Shown: positions 44,656 through 56,733, counted from the stretch's first letter. The stretch is 64,000 nt of DNA from Phytohabitans rumicis (GCF_011764445.1 NZ_BLPG01000001.1:7333001-7397000), one strand, 5' to 3'. Made by a program: numbers and translations. The notes: generated from the sequence alone by a model not told the origin.

Positions 44656-47016
44656 ATGCGTCCATGGCGTGTTTGCGCGGCGTTTGCGTTGTCTTCGGCG
44701 CTGTCGGGATCTGTGATCGTCGGTCCGGTGGTGGACCCCGCCGCCGCGACAGCTGTTTCGTTGCGGCAGCTGGCGGCGGCCGCCGACGTGTCGGTCGGCT
44801 CGGCGGTGCGGGCCGTCCGGCTGGACGAGCCGGATTACGGCCACTGGGTCGGCGAGCAGTTGAGCACGTTGACCGCCGAGAATGAGCTCAAGTGGGATCA
44901 GGTCGAGCCAGCTCAGGGCCAGTTCACCTTCACCAACGCCGACAAGATAGTGCAGTTCGCGCTCGACCATGGGCAGATGGTGCGCGGGCACACCCTGGTG
45001 TGGCACTCCGCCCTGCCCTCGTGGGTCGGCGCCATCGGCGACAACACGCAGCTCGAGGCTGCCCTTGAGAACCACATCACCTCGGTGGTGAGCCACTTCG
45101 GGACCGGCGTGGACGTCTGGGATGTGGTCAACGAACCGCTGGACGACAACGGTTACCTGCGCACCAGCGGGACAGAGGGCTTCTGGAACAACAGGCTCGG
45201 CGCGGCATACATCGCTAATTCGTTCCACTGGGCCCACGCCGCGAACCCCTCGGCGCGGCTCTACTTGAACGAGTACGGCATCGAGTCGGACTCGGCCAAG
45301 GCGCGCGGGCTCTACGAGCTCGTCAAGGGGTTGCTAGCCCAAGGCGTGCCTATTCACGGGGTCGGATTCCAGACCCACAAGCTTGAAACCACAAGGCTTT
45401 CCGGCCTGGCGGACACGCTACGCCGCTTCGCCGACCTGGGGTTGGACGTGGCGATCACCGAGCTGGACGTCCGGATGCTGCTGCCGGCCGACGCCGACAA
45501 GCTTGCCCGGCAGGCAAGCGTCTATGGCTGGGCGACCGCGGCCTGCCTCGCGGTGCCGCGTTGCGTCTCGGTGACCACTTGGGGGTTCACCGACAGGTAC
45601 TCGTGGATTCCGGCGGCGTATCCGGGCTGGGGTGCGGCTACGATGACTGACGCCTCCTATGTGGAGAAGCCCGCCTATGTCGCGGTGCAGCAGGCGCTGC
45701 TGGCCGGTCGGCCGGCGCCCGACCCGGTCGCGGCGTGGCGCCTGGACGAGCCCTCGGGCACCATGGCGACGGACGCGTCCAGCTCGCCGGTCCGCCATCC
45801 CGCCCAGGCTCAGCCGGGCAACCTCGGCAACCCGGGCCGGGAACCGTACCTGAAGGCGTTCAAAGGAAACGGCAGCGACTCGAGTGCGGCGACCGCCTCG
45901 AGCGCGATGCGCACCGATGTCTCCTTCACGGTGTCCGCCTGGGTCAATATGGCCAGCCTCGCCGGGGATCAGGTGATCGCCAGCCAGGAAGGCGTGAACG
46001 TCGGCGCCTTCACCTTCGGGCACACCGGCGGCCATTACTATTTCGCGATCCCGGCCGCCGACTCGACCTCCGCGACAGAGCAGAGGCTGGTCTCGGTCGC
46101 GCCGGTGGTCACCGGCGAGTGGGTCCATGTGGCGGCGGTGTGGAACAGGGGCTGGGGCCACGCCCAGCTCTTCATCAACGGGGTGGGGGAGAACGCCGGC
46201 CCGCTGTGGAGCAATTCGTGGGCCTCCACCGGCGCCTTCCACATTGGAGCGTCTCAGGCCGGCCGGCACTTCCACGGATCCATCAGCGACCTTCGGGTCT
46301 ACCAACATGTCCTGGAGGCGTCCGAGATCGCTGTGCTGGCAAGTCCGCTCGTCGGCCGGTGGACCTTCGACGGGCATACCGGTGATGAGAGCTGGTTCCA
46401 CCGGGACGCTGCCGCCCGCAACAACAGCCCGCTGCTGTGGACCGCCGATCGTCACGGGCAGGCCGGCAACGCGATCAACCTGGCAGGGGCTCAGCTGATC
46501 GACACGAGAGGCGGGCTACCGGTCCTCGTGGACCGCTCTTACACCCTGTCGGTGTGGGTCAAGCTCGCCGACACCGATGGCGACGGCCGCGCCGACGCCA
46601 CCGGTGACCAGGTGGTGCTTGCCGCAGACGGCAACAACATCAGCCCGCTCTATCTGAGGTTCAAGCGGGGCGCCAACGCCGCCGCCGATCGCTGGGCCTT
46701 CTCCATCCCGGTCAGCGATACCGGCGGCGCCGCCCAGATCGCCGTGACCTCGATCCAGCCGGCCACGGCCGGGGTCTGGACCCACCTGCTGGCGGTCTGC
46801 GATAGGGGCTCGGCACAGCAGATGCGGCTGTTCGTCGACGGCGCGGTGGCCGCCACCGGCTCGGCGCCCGGGGTGTGGCCTTCGCCGCCGCCTGAGACCG
46901 GTGCCCTCCACATTGGAGCGTCTTCAACCGGAAACCTCATCGGCGCGGTCGACGACGTACAGGTCTACCAGCGCGCCCTGTCGGCGGCCGAGATCGCGGT
47001 GCTGTACACGCAGTAG
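44656..47016 (+). CDS. secreted GH10 endo-xylanase with two LamG domains
   Basis: 786 residues. A signal peptide (MRPWRVCAAFALSSALSGS) is followed by a GH10 barrel: acid/base Glu160 in DVVNEPLDDNG and nucleophile Glu269 in VAITELDVRM, plus the typical GHTLVWHSALPSWV. From about residue 356, two concanavalin-like LamG domains (SFTVSAWVNMASLAGDQVIA; SYTLSVWVKLADTDGDGRAD) with matching ends (HFHGSISDLRVYQHVLEASE; IGAVDDVQVYQRALSAAE). It should hydrolyse xylan outside the cell. ATG 44599, preceded by GGGGGA, is an alternative start. Confidence 0.92.
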   Translation: MRPWRVCAAFALSSALSGSVIVGPVVDPAAATAVSLRQLAAAADVSVGSAVRAVRLDEPDYGHWVGEQLSTLTAENELKWDQVEPAQGQFTFTNADKIVQFALDHGQMVRGHTLVWHSALPSWVGAIGDNTQLEAALENHITSVVSHFGTGVDVWDVVNEPLDDNGYLRTSGTEGFWNNRLGAAYIANSFHWAHAANPSARLYLNEYGIESDSAKARGLYELVKGLLAQGVPIHGVGFQTHKLETTRLSGLADTLRRFADLGLDVAITELDVRMLLPADADKLARQASVYGWATAACLAVPRCVSVTTWGFTDRYSWIPAAYPGWGAATMTDASYVEKPAYVAVQQALLAGRPAPDPVAAWRLDEPSGTMATDASSSPVRHPAQAQPGNLGNPGREPYLKAFKGNGSDSSAATASSAMRTDVSFTVSAWVNMASLAGDQVIASQEGVNVGAFTFGHTGGHYYFAIPAADSTSATEQRLVSVAPVVTGEWVHVAAVWNRGWGHAQLFINGVGENAGPLWSNSWASTGAFHIGASQAGRHFHGSISDLRVYQHVLEASEIAVLASPLVGRWTFDGHTGDESWFHRDAAARNNSPLLWTADRHGQAGNAINLAGAQLIDTRGGLPVLVDRSYTLSVWVKLADTDGDGRADATGDQVVLAADGNNISPLYLRFKRGANAAADRWAFSIPVSDTGGAAQIAVTSIQPATAGVWTHLLAVCDRGSAQQMRLFVDGAVAATGSAPGVWPSPPPETGALHIGASSTGNLIGAVDDVQVYQRALSAAEIAVLYTQ

Positions 47017-47120
47017 ACAACGCCCTCCACTTGAGATTTTGCCCAGGGGTGGTCATGTCAAGCGGATGTCAAGTTTGGACGGGTATCTGTTCGGTCAACT
47101 TTCCGGCCTATCGAGGGCGG

Positions 47121-47369
47121 GTGGCTTACGAGGTTTACGGGAGGAACCGTGCGCCGGTCGCGTCTGTTCTCGTGTTCTGCTTGGTGTTGTCGTTGGTTGC
47201 CGGTCTGACGGTGGCGACGACGCCGTTGCCGTATGACCCGCCTGTGGTGCCCCAGATGCCGCCATGGGTGGCGCCTGCGGCGCCGGCGTGGCCGTCGGCG
47301 GGTTCTGCGGTGCTCGATCTATGGAGTGCGGGGACACCGGCCTCGTTCATGGACGGTGAGGTGGGGTGA
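47121..47369 (+). CDS. short secreted or membrane peptide, function unknown
   Basis: 82 residues from GTG 47121. One hydrophobic segment (ASVLVFCLVLSLVAGLTVATT) precedes a Pro/Ala-rich stretch (PPVVPQMPPWVAPAAPAWP). It lies between the xylanase and the RHS toxin. It may be an exported accessory peptide or a remnant of an RHS N-terminus. Confidence 0.4.
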   Translation: MAYEVYGRNRAPVASVLVFCLVLSLVAGLTVATTPLPYDPPVVPQMPPWVAPAAPAWPSAGSAVLDLWSAGTPASFMDGEVG

Positions 47370-47538
47370 CAGGTGATGCGTCGCCGGGTGGGCCGCCGGT
47401 GTTTGCTTCCCGGTGGCTGTTGTGCCGCTCCGTTCGATCAGCTCAAATTCTCAAGCTTCTATCTTCACTGCAGGTCCGAAAGGCCGGGTTCGCGGTCGCA
47501 GCGTCCCGGTGAATTTCTATCACCACGGGGGTGTGCAA

Positions 47539-50500
47539 ATGCAACAGCGCATGTGGCGTCGGTCTATCCTTTTTGGACTCTGTCTCATCTTGGTGGCGAC
47601 GGCGGCGGAACAGCCGGTGTTCGCCGCGCCCGCGCCGGCGAAGTATGGTCCGCTGGTGGAGGCGGGTAACAAACCGCCCTGCCCGACGTCCCGCCTGGAC
47701 AAGGCATCCGCGATGTTCGCCGCGCGGCAGTGCGGCGGCAAGGTCGAGGTCCTCGACCTGCGCTCCGAAACTACAGTGGTATGGGCGGAGGCCGACGGGT
47801 CGTACACGTCCGAAAAATCCCTTGGGGTGGCGCGTTTCCAGCGCGACGGCCAGTGGGTCGACGTCAATCTCGAGCTGGAGCGCCGATCAGACGGCTCGGT
47901 GGCGCCCAAGGCCCATGCCAGTGGGGTCACGCTCGCCGGGGCGGGCGGTAAGGAACTTGCCGCGCTGGGTTCGGGTGAGGGCAAGCTGTCGCTTGAGTTC
48001 GAGGGCAAGCTGCCCGAGCCGGTGCTGCGTGAGTCCGTCGCCACCTATCCCGAGGTGTACCCGGGTATCGACATCGTGGTGGAGGTGCGCCGCTACGGGT
48101 ACGAGCAGTCGTTCATCGTCAAGGACCGGGCTGCGGTGGCCCATGTGCCCGCTGCGCTGAGAGCCCTTCGGATGCTCGGCCCGCCGGCCGAGCCCGACGG
48201 CCGGGGTGGTCTGGTCTTCAGGGACAAGGCGGGCAAGCGAGTCGGCAGCGCACCCGCACCGCTGATGTGGGACGCTGCAAGGGAACGCGGCGACCGGGAA
48301 TCGGCCAGCGTCAAGCGGGTGGGCCTGAGCCTCGACGCGAAGAAGCGCGTCGCCACGCTCACGGCCGAGATGGCCTGGCTCAACGACCCGGCGCGCTCCT
48401 TCCCCATCACCATCGATCCCTACGAGCAGCAGGACGCACACTTCGACACCTATGTGATGATGGGCCAGACTTCTCCCTACGATGACGATACGACGCTGGC
48501 CATCGGCACCCAGAACTCGGGCGTCACGCAGCGCATGGCGTATGTGAATGTCACCGCTGCCGACATGCGCCGGGCCACGGTCAACTTTGCCACGCTCAAG
48601 ATGTGGAGCATTGCCGCATCTCGCTGCGCGAACGATGACTACCTGCTGTTCGTCCCCGTCACCAATGCGAACGAATCCACTACCTGGAACTCCCGCCCAG
48701 ACCTATATGACGTCTACGGCAACATCATCGGCAAGGATGGGAGCGGTTTCGGCACCACGCCACCGTCCGCGGCCTTCGGTAAGTCGCTGCAAGCGTCGGG
48801 CGGCTGCACCGGAAGGTGGCTCGAGGCCGACGCCGCCGAGGCATACCGGTTCGCCATCGCCCACAACTGGGGCACCTTCACCCTTGCTCTGACACCGGTC
48901 GACCGCCACACCAACGTGTTCTACAAGGAGTTCAAGTCCCTTGACTCCGGGACGCTGCCGCACGTGATGATCAACTGGAACGATCCGCCGCAACTGTCCG
49001 ACGTCGACACCTCACCCAGCGGCGCCTCCGGCTCCTGCGTCAGCGGCAGCAACCGGCCATATGTGACGTCCAAGACGCCGCAGCTTGCGGCGACCGTGAC
49101 CGACTCGGACAGCGCACCAGCAAACGTGACGTTCGAGTGGTGGGTCACCGGCGGGGCGATCATCGGCTCGCAAACGGTGAACAACGTCCCGAACGGCTCC
49201 GTGGCGAAGGTGACCGTGCCTGCGGCGGCGCTGAGCGAAGGCGGCACTTACTCCTGGCGGGCGATGGGCGCGGATCCCTCGGGCAGTCCCACCTCGGAAT
49301 GGACGAGCTGGTGCGAGTTCACCGTCGACACCATCAAGCCAGGCACGCCGATCGTCACCAGCAAAGACGGCATGTACCCGCAGACGAGCACCCACAACAC
49401 CTGGGGTCACGGTGGTTACGGCCAGCAAGGGAAATTCACGATCACTCCGGGAGTCCCCACGGCCGGTCTGGCCTCGTTCACCTACCAGATGGACAACGAG
49501 TCCACGAGTACCACGGTAAGCGCCGCAGCGGCGGTGGACATCGATGTCAAGCCGACCGAGGACGGGGTCCGGACCCTCACGGTCACGGCGAAGGATGTGG
49601 CCGGCAACGTCTCAAACCAAGCGAAGTACATCTTCAACGTCGGCCTAGCCGGTCTGAGTCAGCCACGACCGGGTGCCAACGTATTCAAGCGCACCAACCT
49701 TGACGTGGATGGGGACGCCGCGTACACGCGCGCTCGCTTCCAGGTCCGGCGGGGTCCGGGTGCACCGGAGTACGACATCCCGTGGACCAACCTGACCACC
49801 GCCGCCGGGCAGCCGGTCAGCGGCGGGGCGGGGCAGCCGGTGACGATCTCCAGCCTCGGCAATTACGGGGTATGGAACGCGACCGACACCCTCGGCAGCG
49901 TCGGCGGCGTTGCCCAGGTGCGGGCTCGGCTTTACGGCAACGGCGGGTTCCGGCCCGACCTGAGCGTGCAGCATCCCAGCTCCGGGCGATGCCTCGACCT
50001 TCTGAACTTCGGTCAGACGAACACGACCCCGCTGAACATGCATGACTGCCACGGCGGCACGAACCAGAGGTTTGAGCTGAGACCCGGCGGTTCCATCGTC
50101 AACCCCATCTCCGGACGGTGCCTCGACGTCGCCAACGGCGGCACGGCGGATGGCACACCAATCTGGTTGTTTGACTGCCATGGGGGCGCGAACCAGAAGT
50201 TCGAGCGCCTGGCGGACGGCCAGATCCGCAACCCGAGCAGCGGCAAGTGCCTGAACATTTCGGGTGGCGCGCCGTACAGCAACGGCCAGCTGATCGTCCT
50301 CTACACCTGCATCGGCGCGGACAACATGGTTTTCACCGAGGTGGAGACCAGCTACAACACACAGTGGATCACCATCAATGTCGACCCGGCAGCGTCCGGC
50401 GCGGCGCGGGTTGACGTCGGCCCGGGTTCGGTCAACCTGATCACGGGCGAGGTCAACGTCGGTGGCGCCGATGCGAGCGCCTTCGGCCTCGGCACCGCAC

Positions 50501-53500
50501 GGACACTGTCCACACGCGACAACCAGGCCGGCCGTGTCCCGCAGAAGGAACGGCTGACCACCGCCGGGCAGCAGGCCACCGACCTTTCTCAGTACTCGGC
50601 CGGTTTGAGCACTATCCGCGTCGTCACCGGTCGGGGCCAGGGCGGCTCCAACGAGTCACTGGAGATCACCCCGGCGACCAGTACCGTCGGCAACACCTAC
50701 GCCGCCGTCGGAGGCGACACGGGTGGTATGCGGCTGGGAATGCAGGCGGGTAAGCGTTACCGGGCAACGGGCTGGATCTACGTGCCCGCCGCCACCAGCA
50801 TAAACCCCCCTTACGGCAGCGGACAGCGGATCGTCGCGTACGCGAACGCCGGCTCCGGATACGTCGAATTCCCGTCGCCGAAGGCAACGTTTGTGGACGG
50901 TTGGCAGGAGTTGTCGGTCGACTTCACCATCCCGGCCGGTGCCACCGAGGCGTTCATTCGGGTCTACAATGGGCAGCCCGCCGGTACTGGCAAGGTCGTC
51001 TTCTGGGACAACCTGTCGGTCAGGGAAATAATCGCACCGTTCGGCCCGCAGTGGTCGTCGAGCGCCGGGGGCGGCCCGGCCGGGGTGAGTTACACCGGGC
51101 TGGAGTTCCCTTCCGCCGACGTGGTGAAGGTCAACTCCGCCAACGGCAGCTACCTCACCTTCGGCAGGTCGACCAGCGGGACGTTCTTCCCCAGCCGGGC
51201 GCCGAGGACATGACGCTGGCCGCGGTGGACGCCGACCATTACCGGCTCTCCGACGACGACGGCACCGTGGTGGAGTTCACCCAGGTGATCGCGGGGAAAT
51301 GGGTAATGAGCCGGACATGGACGGCACAGTCGCCAAGCACCACGACGTATCTGTATGAAACCGCCGACGACCGGGCGATCCTCAAACGGGTGATAGCACC
51401 GACCGAGAGTGGTATAGGCGACTGCACCGCGGCCGTGCCGGCCAGGGGCTGCCGAGTGCTCGAATACGACTACGCGGTGATGACCACCGCCACCGCAACG
51501 ATTTTGGGCGACTTCGCCGAGCGCGTGCGCGCGGTGAAGGTGTGGTCCTGGGATCCGGCGGCGGGCAATGTCAACGCGATCGAGGTCACCCATTACGCCT
51601 ACGACACTCTTGGTCACCTGCGCGAGGTGTGGGATCCGCGTCTGGATTGGATGGACGAGGGCGTTCACCAGGTGAAGGTCAAGTACTCTTACAACACTGA
51701 TGGGATACTGGCGAAAATCACCCCCGGGGCACAGGAACCGTGGAACCTCAGCTATACCACGGTTCCGGGCGACGCGAACAAGGGCCGTCTGGCCAACGTG
51801 ACCCGCTCGGCCCTGACCGCGGGCACCTCCCAGACCACCGTGGTTTACGGTGCGCCACTGTCCGGGTCCGGTGCGCCGTTCGACATGTCTGCGGCCAACG
51901 TGAGCCGGTGGTCGACGCAACTTCAACTGCCGACAGATGCTACCGCCGTCTTCCCGCCGACACAGATCCCCGATGGCCACCAGGCCACCGGCGTGATGCC
52001 GTCGTCGTGGACGAAGGCATCGGTGACCTACATGGACGCCAACGGGCGCGTCGTCAACCGGCTTAGCCCCGGCGGGCACCTCGACGCCACGTGGTACGAC
52101 GTCTACGGCAACGTGGTGCAGGAGCTGACCGAGGGCAACCGTGTGCGGGCGCTGGGATACTCCGCTACCGACGACCCGGGCACCGAGGCGGTGTACGCCT
52201 TCGGGTTGTCGACCCTGACGAGGTACAGCCCGGACGGGCGTCGTAGCACAGCCGCCTTGCAGCCCTGGCGACTAATCCGCCTTGACAGCGGCGCGCTGAT
52301 GTCGGGGCGAGTGGAGACGAAGTACAGCTACGACGAGGGTGCGCCAGCGACCGGTGACGTCTTCGACCTGGTGACCAGCGAACTCACCCAAGGAGTTCGT
52401 CCCATGCCGGACGGGACGGTACTCACCTACGATCACCGGCTCGAGACGACCGAGTATGATTGGGCGACCGAGCGGCCCACAAAGTCCATCGTGGACCCGG
52501 GCGGGCTGGCCTTGGCCACGCGCACCGGTTACGACTCCCAGCAACGGGTGGTCACGCAGACCAATCCCGCCGGTGGCAGCGTCGACACCAGCCCTTCCAC
52601 CCGGGTGACCGTCTACTACAGCGTCGGCGCCGACGCGACCTACCCCCAGTGCGGCGGCCGGCCGGAGTGGGCTGGCCTCGTCTGCCTGACCAAGCCGGGC
52701 GGGCAGCCGGGAACCGGGGCGCAACTGCCCACAACGACAACCACCTATGACCGGTACCAGCAGACCGCGGTGGCGACAGAGTCGACCACGGCGGGCACGC
52801 TGCGAACCACCACGGTCACCTACGACTCGGCCGGACGAGCCTCGCGCGCCACCGTGTCCGCGCCGGGTCTGGGCGAGCCGCTCCAAACCCGGCAGACCGT
52901 CTATGATCAGGCCACCGGCCAAGCGGTCAAGACCCAGACCCTCGACGGCAGCAACAACGTCACCGCCGAGATCGTGCGGAGCTACGACACCCTGGGACGC
53001 CTGACCTCGTACCAGGACGCCGACAACAACACCTCCACGACCACCTACGACATCGCCGGCCGGCCGCTGGTCGTCAACGACGGCAAGGCGACCCGCACCT
53101 ACACCTACAACGAAACCCTTGAGCCGCGCGGGCTCGCGACCTCGGTCGTGGACTCCAACGTGGGCCAGCTCACCGGCGTCTACGACGCCGACGGCAACCT
53201 TGTCACCCAGACATGGCCCAACGGCGTCAACGTCACCACCACCTACGACGAGACCGGCGCGGCCGTCGGGTTGACCTACGTCCAACCCGGCTGCGGCCTG
53301 CCCGACTGCACCCTGTACAGCGAGACCAACACGATCGGGGTGCACGGCCAGGTCATGACCCGGGTGTCGAGCCTGTCCAGCCAAACCTACAGCTATGACA
53401 AGGCGGGCCGGCTCGCCAAGGTCGCCGACAGGGTCGGTGGGCAATGCGCCACAAGGGTTTACAGCTTCGACACCGCCACCAACCGGACCGGCCAGACCAA

Positions 53501-54674
53501 CTACGGACCCGGCGGCGGCGGAGCCTGCCAAACCACCACGGCGTCAGGCGCCACCACGTGGAGCTACGACACCGCCGACCGCGCGATCAACAACGGCTAC
53601 ACCTACGACACGCTTGGCCGGACACTGACCATGCCAGGCACGGACACCGCCATCCCCGGCGGCGGCACCAACACCATGACCTACCACGCCAACGACATGG
53701 CTCGATCAATCAACCAAGATACCCGGACCACCGTCTATACCCTCGACGTGGTCGCCAACAGGTTCCGCTCCTGGACTGACAACAAGACCGGAGCCATTGT
53801 CACCAAAACCAACCACTATGGCGATGACGGCGACAACCCTGTTTGGACAGATGAGGGCGATGGTGTCAACTACACTCGCGCCATAGCGGGTCTCAACGGG
53901 ATGGCCGCCATGCACACCGCCACCGCCGGCGAGTGCTGGGTGATCGTCAACCTGCATGGCGATGTCGTGGCAGGCATGCCAGAAACCGGCACCGGGCTGA
54001 CCTATGTCAGCGAACAAACCGAAGGCGGCACGCCTCGCAACCCTGCCGACGCGGGGAGCCGCAGGTATGGCTGGCTCGGCGCTTCTCAGCGGGCCTCAGG
54101 AACTCCGGGCGGCCTGATCCTTATGGGCTCCCGTCTCTACGCGCCAGGCAGCGGGCGGTTCCTATCCGTGGACCGTATTTGGGGAGGCAACTGCAACGCG
54201 TACGAGTATGTCTGCGGCGATGGTGTCAACAACGATGATATTTCGGGTGACATGGGCTGCCGGATTGATAGCAAGCGTAGATGGACCGAGGTGAAGCGTC
54301 ATTGGGGGCTGCCGTGGAGGAGCACCTATAAGAAATACCTTGCCAGGGTCAACTTCACCTGCTTCCTCACCCACAACGATGTCACCACGGGCTTGACTGT
54401 AATGGGAATCCTCGCGGCGTTCTTCAGATTGATAAGCGCGTTCATAGGACTTCTCGCCAACTTCCCCCACATCGTTGTTACGGCCCTCGGGAAGACGCTT
54501 GGAGCATTGTTCAACGTAATCGGCAATGCCCTTGGGATGGCGGTTCTCGTCCTGGGTGCCGCATATATACTTCGATGCAAGGCACAAAATGGCGTCCGCA
54601 TAAGCTTCAAGGCGGAAGCACAATATCCACCACCGCTTCTCTATGTGGCTAAGACCGGCTGGGGGTGTGCATGA
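47539..54674 (+). CDS. giant secreted RHS/YD-repeat polymorphic toxin, 1-base shift
   Basis: 2378 residues after one base is added in the CCCC run 51189-51192 (restores FFPQPGAEDMTLAAV). In order: signal peptide (MQQRMWRRSILFGLCLILVA); a beta-rich DNRLRE-like region; Ig-like domains; a ricin-type lectin (about 806-934, LSVQHPSSGRCLDLLN, three SGRCLD/SGKCLN units); a carbohydrate-binding domain; many YD repeats (YDTLGRLTSYQDADNN); and the RHS core end GSRLYAPGSGRFLSVD near residue 2196. The last 140 residues are a variable toxin module with hydrophobic helices (TVMGILAAFFRLISAFIGLL, LFNVIGNALGMAVLVLGAAY). No nuclease or deaminase motif is seen, so a membrane-acting toxin is likely. Confidence 0.88.
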
Positions 54675-55126
54675 GACGGAACGACGTCCTCGTCAGAGGT
54701 GGTATTGCGACACGTCTACCTTCACGTTCCGTTGTTGATGGTGCACAAGGCGTCGAGATTGTCGCCACTCCTATTCGCAACGGCCGCGGGGTTCGATTTG
54801 ATCTCCCTGTGGGGCCTAAGCATGCCTGGCGCTTCAGGAATGCGAGAGTGTTGGTCGGGAGCGGCCTTTGGGGCGGGGTAACCGCGGCAGCACTGCTGTT
54901 GGCCGGTGCCTTGACCCTGACTGTGGATGGTCGTCAAGAGTTGGCCATCGTATTGCTCGCCAGCGGTGTTGGGATGGGGCTGATGGGGTCAGCGCTGAGC
55001 TGGGCAGCCCCTCGGCAGCATCCATCAATTCTGCAAGGCGATGTCGTCACACCGCGCGTGGCTTCGGATGCCGCGGCCGAATGGCTGGAGGCAAATGGAG
55101 CGGACGTCGTGCGGGTACTCGACTGA
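54671..55126 (+). CDS. two-TM protein, candidate immunity to the RHS toxin
   Basis: 151 residues. Its ATG overlaps the toxin stop (ATGA), the usual place for an immunity gene. Two TM helices (SGLWGGVTAAALLLAGALTL; LAIVLLASGVGMGLMGSALSW) would put it in the membrane where the toxin tail should act. GC content here and in the toxin tail is lower than in the RHS body, as expected for an exchangeable pair. No known immunity family is recognised. Confidence 0.65.
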   Translation: MRRNDVLVRGGIATRLPSRSVVDGAQGVEIVATPIRNGRGVRFDLPVGPKHAWRFRNARVLVGSGLWGGVTAAALLLAGALTLTVDGRQELAIVLLASGVGMGLMGSALSWAAPRQHPSILQGDVVTPRVASDAAAEWLEANGADVVRVLD

Positions 55127-55221
55127 GTGGCCGCGACTCCTGAACCTATCGGGCTGTCGGGTAGGATCCCGGCAGCCCGACTATCTATATGCGCGAGTAA
55201 CTGCGGCCGCGCACGTCAGTC

Positions 55222-55565
55222 TCATCGTGCGGGGCCCGGAAACGTCTTATGAATTGGCCGCGCTTGACCTGCCTTCGAGACCGGAACAACGGCTTCGAGC
55301 TGGTCGATGACGAGGTCTATTTCGGACTCGGTGACGGCCAGTGGCGGGCGAGGCGCAGGTTTGAGCCGTGGGTCTCCTTGACCGGTACGCCTTGGTGCAT
55401 AAGGGCTTTGGCGGCCTGGCGGCCGGTCATCAGGGCCGGGTCGATGTCGATTCCGGCCCCACAGGCCCCGGCCGCGAACGGCCGTCAGACCCTGGCCCAC
55501 AAGGGCTTGCAGGCGGGCATTCAGGTGCACACCGAGTTCGCCGGCCGCAGCACCGTACCCAACTT
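55222..55565 (-). pseudogene. ornithine aminotransferase (RocD-like) C-terminal remnant
   Basis: GELGVHLNARLQALVGQGLT, TAVRGRGLW, GAGIDIDPALMTGRQAAKAL, THGSNLRLA and PPLAVTESEIDLVIDQLEAV are the last 110 residues of a class III ornithine/acetylornithine aminotransferase. Two one-base losses (runs 55457-55460 and 55346-55348) scatter it over frames. The catalytic part is absent. Confidence 0.75.
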
Positions 55566-55797
55566 CACCCACCTCGCGGCAGACCACGCGGTCGCCTGGT
55601 CCGGCGGCTCCGAACCCGAGGACGCCATAGCGGAAGTAGAGGGGGAAGCGGAAGCCGGGACTGCGGAAGCCGGTCGCCGTTACTCGAGGCGGGGTCTGCG
55701 TCGGACGAACGGCGTCGTGGTCGGCCGGAGTCCGACTGGCGAAGTGACGGAGGCAAGGTGGGCCGAGGTCTTGCCGCGTCTTGAGGTCCGCGACGTG

Positions 55798-56733
55798 TCA
55801 TGGCGTGAGGTGGTAGACGGTGATGGTCTGTGCGAGTTTGCGGTGGGTGCCGGTCAGGCCGCGGGTTTGTGCGATTCCGGCGGTGGGGTTGCTGCTGTTG
55901 GGTTTGACGAGGGTGCCGCGGCGTACCCAGACGTCGTTGGGTCGGATCAGGTAGTTGGTGGTCAAGATGGTGGCGTGGTGAGCGAGCAGGAACTCCAGGG
56001 TGTAGTGCAGTTTCTGACTGTTACGGGAGTACCGGCTCAAGGCAGACGTGCACGCGACGAAGTCGCCGCCGGTCGCCTTGCCGAGCAGGTTCATCAGGTG
56101 CTGGTCGAAACGCGGGTCGATCGCGCTGAACACCATGGCGGTCTCGTCGTGGGTGGCCGGTGCTGCGGTGGCCAACTCGTCACCGGTGGGAAGGCCGGGA
56201 ATCGAGGCAATAGGTAGGCGAAGCGGCTGCCTGCCGCCATCGGCGAAGGCCACGGTCAACGCGTCCAGGCATGCCCAGGCGCGGGGATAGCGGGCGGCCA
56301 GTGCGGTGAAAGGGTTGGGGCCGCGGTAGTCGACGGGGTTGCGGCGTCGCGCGGCGAGGAAATGCGAGAGCGGGCCGGCAGCGTACTCGGTGGCCGGGAT
56401 GATCCCCGAGGTGAGCTGCCCGATGTGGTGGGCCTGTTCGAGCAGGCTGTTGCGGACCACCAGGGTGACCTTTGCCTTGAGATCCAATGAGGTGTCGAGC
56501 GGCTTGTGGTCGAACACTTCCTCGACGAACGGGGCGATCAGCACGTCTTGGTCGCGTGTTGGCATGCTGGCCAGCGCTTCGGCCCGTTGCAGGATGTCTT
56601 GGCCGATGCGCAAGGCGAGGTCGGGGTCGACTCCGCAGGCGGTGGTCAGCATGTGGGGCAGTACGTCACCGCAGTATTCGATCATGTGGTTGGGGTTGGG
56701 ACTGGTCATCTCCTCCACCCGGCCGTTCGACAT
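55798..56733 (-). CDS. hypothetical protein
   Basis: 311 residues (ATG 56733; ATG 56709 and 56685 are alternatives, GGAGGAG lying just before 56709). Soluble, alpha/beta composition with segments YPRAWACLDALTVAFADGG and SAIDPRFDQHLMNLLGKATG. No motif, signal peptide or TM helix recognised. It is in the same direction as the SAVED remnant upstream of it, so both may come from one lost island. Confidence 0.6.
   Translation of the reverse strand: MSNGRVEEMTSPNPNHMIEYCGDVLPHMLTTACGVDPDLALRIGQDILQRAEALASMPTRDQDVLIAPFVEEVFDHKPLDTSLDLKAKVTLVVRNSLLEQAHHIGQLTSGIIPATEYAAGPLSHFLAARRRNPVDYRGPNPFTALAARYPRAWACLDALTVAFADGGRQPLRLPIASIPGLPTGDELATAAPATHDETAMVFSAIDPRFDQHLMNLLGKATGGDFVACTSALSRYSRNSQKLHYTLEFLLAHHATILTTNYLIRPNDVWVRRGTLVKPNSSNPTAGIAQTRGLTGTHRKLAQTITVYHLTP

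Noticed and set aside
52272-53531. 419-residue minus-strand frame inside the RHS gene
   Set aside because: No motif; YD repeats are unmistakable on the plus strand.
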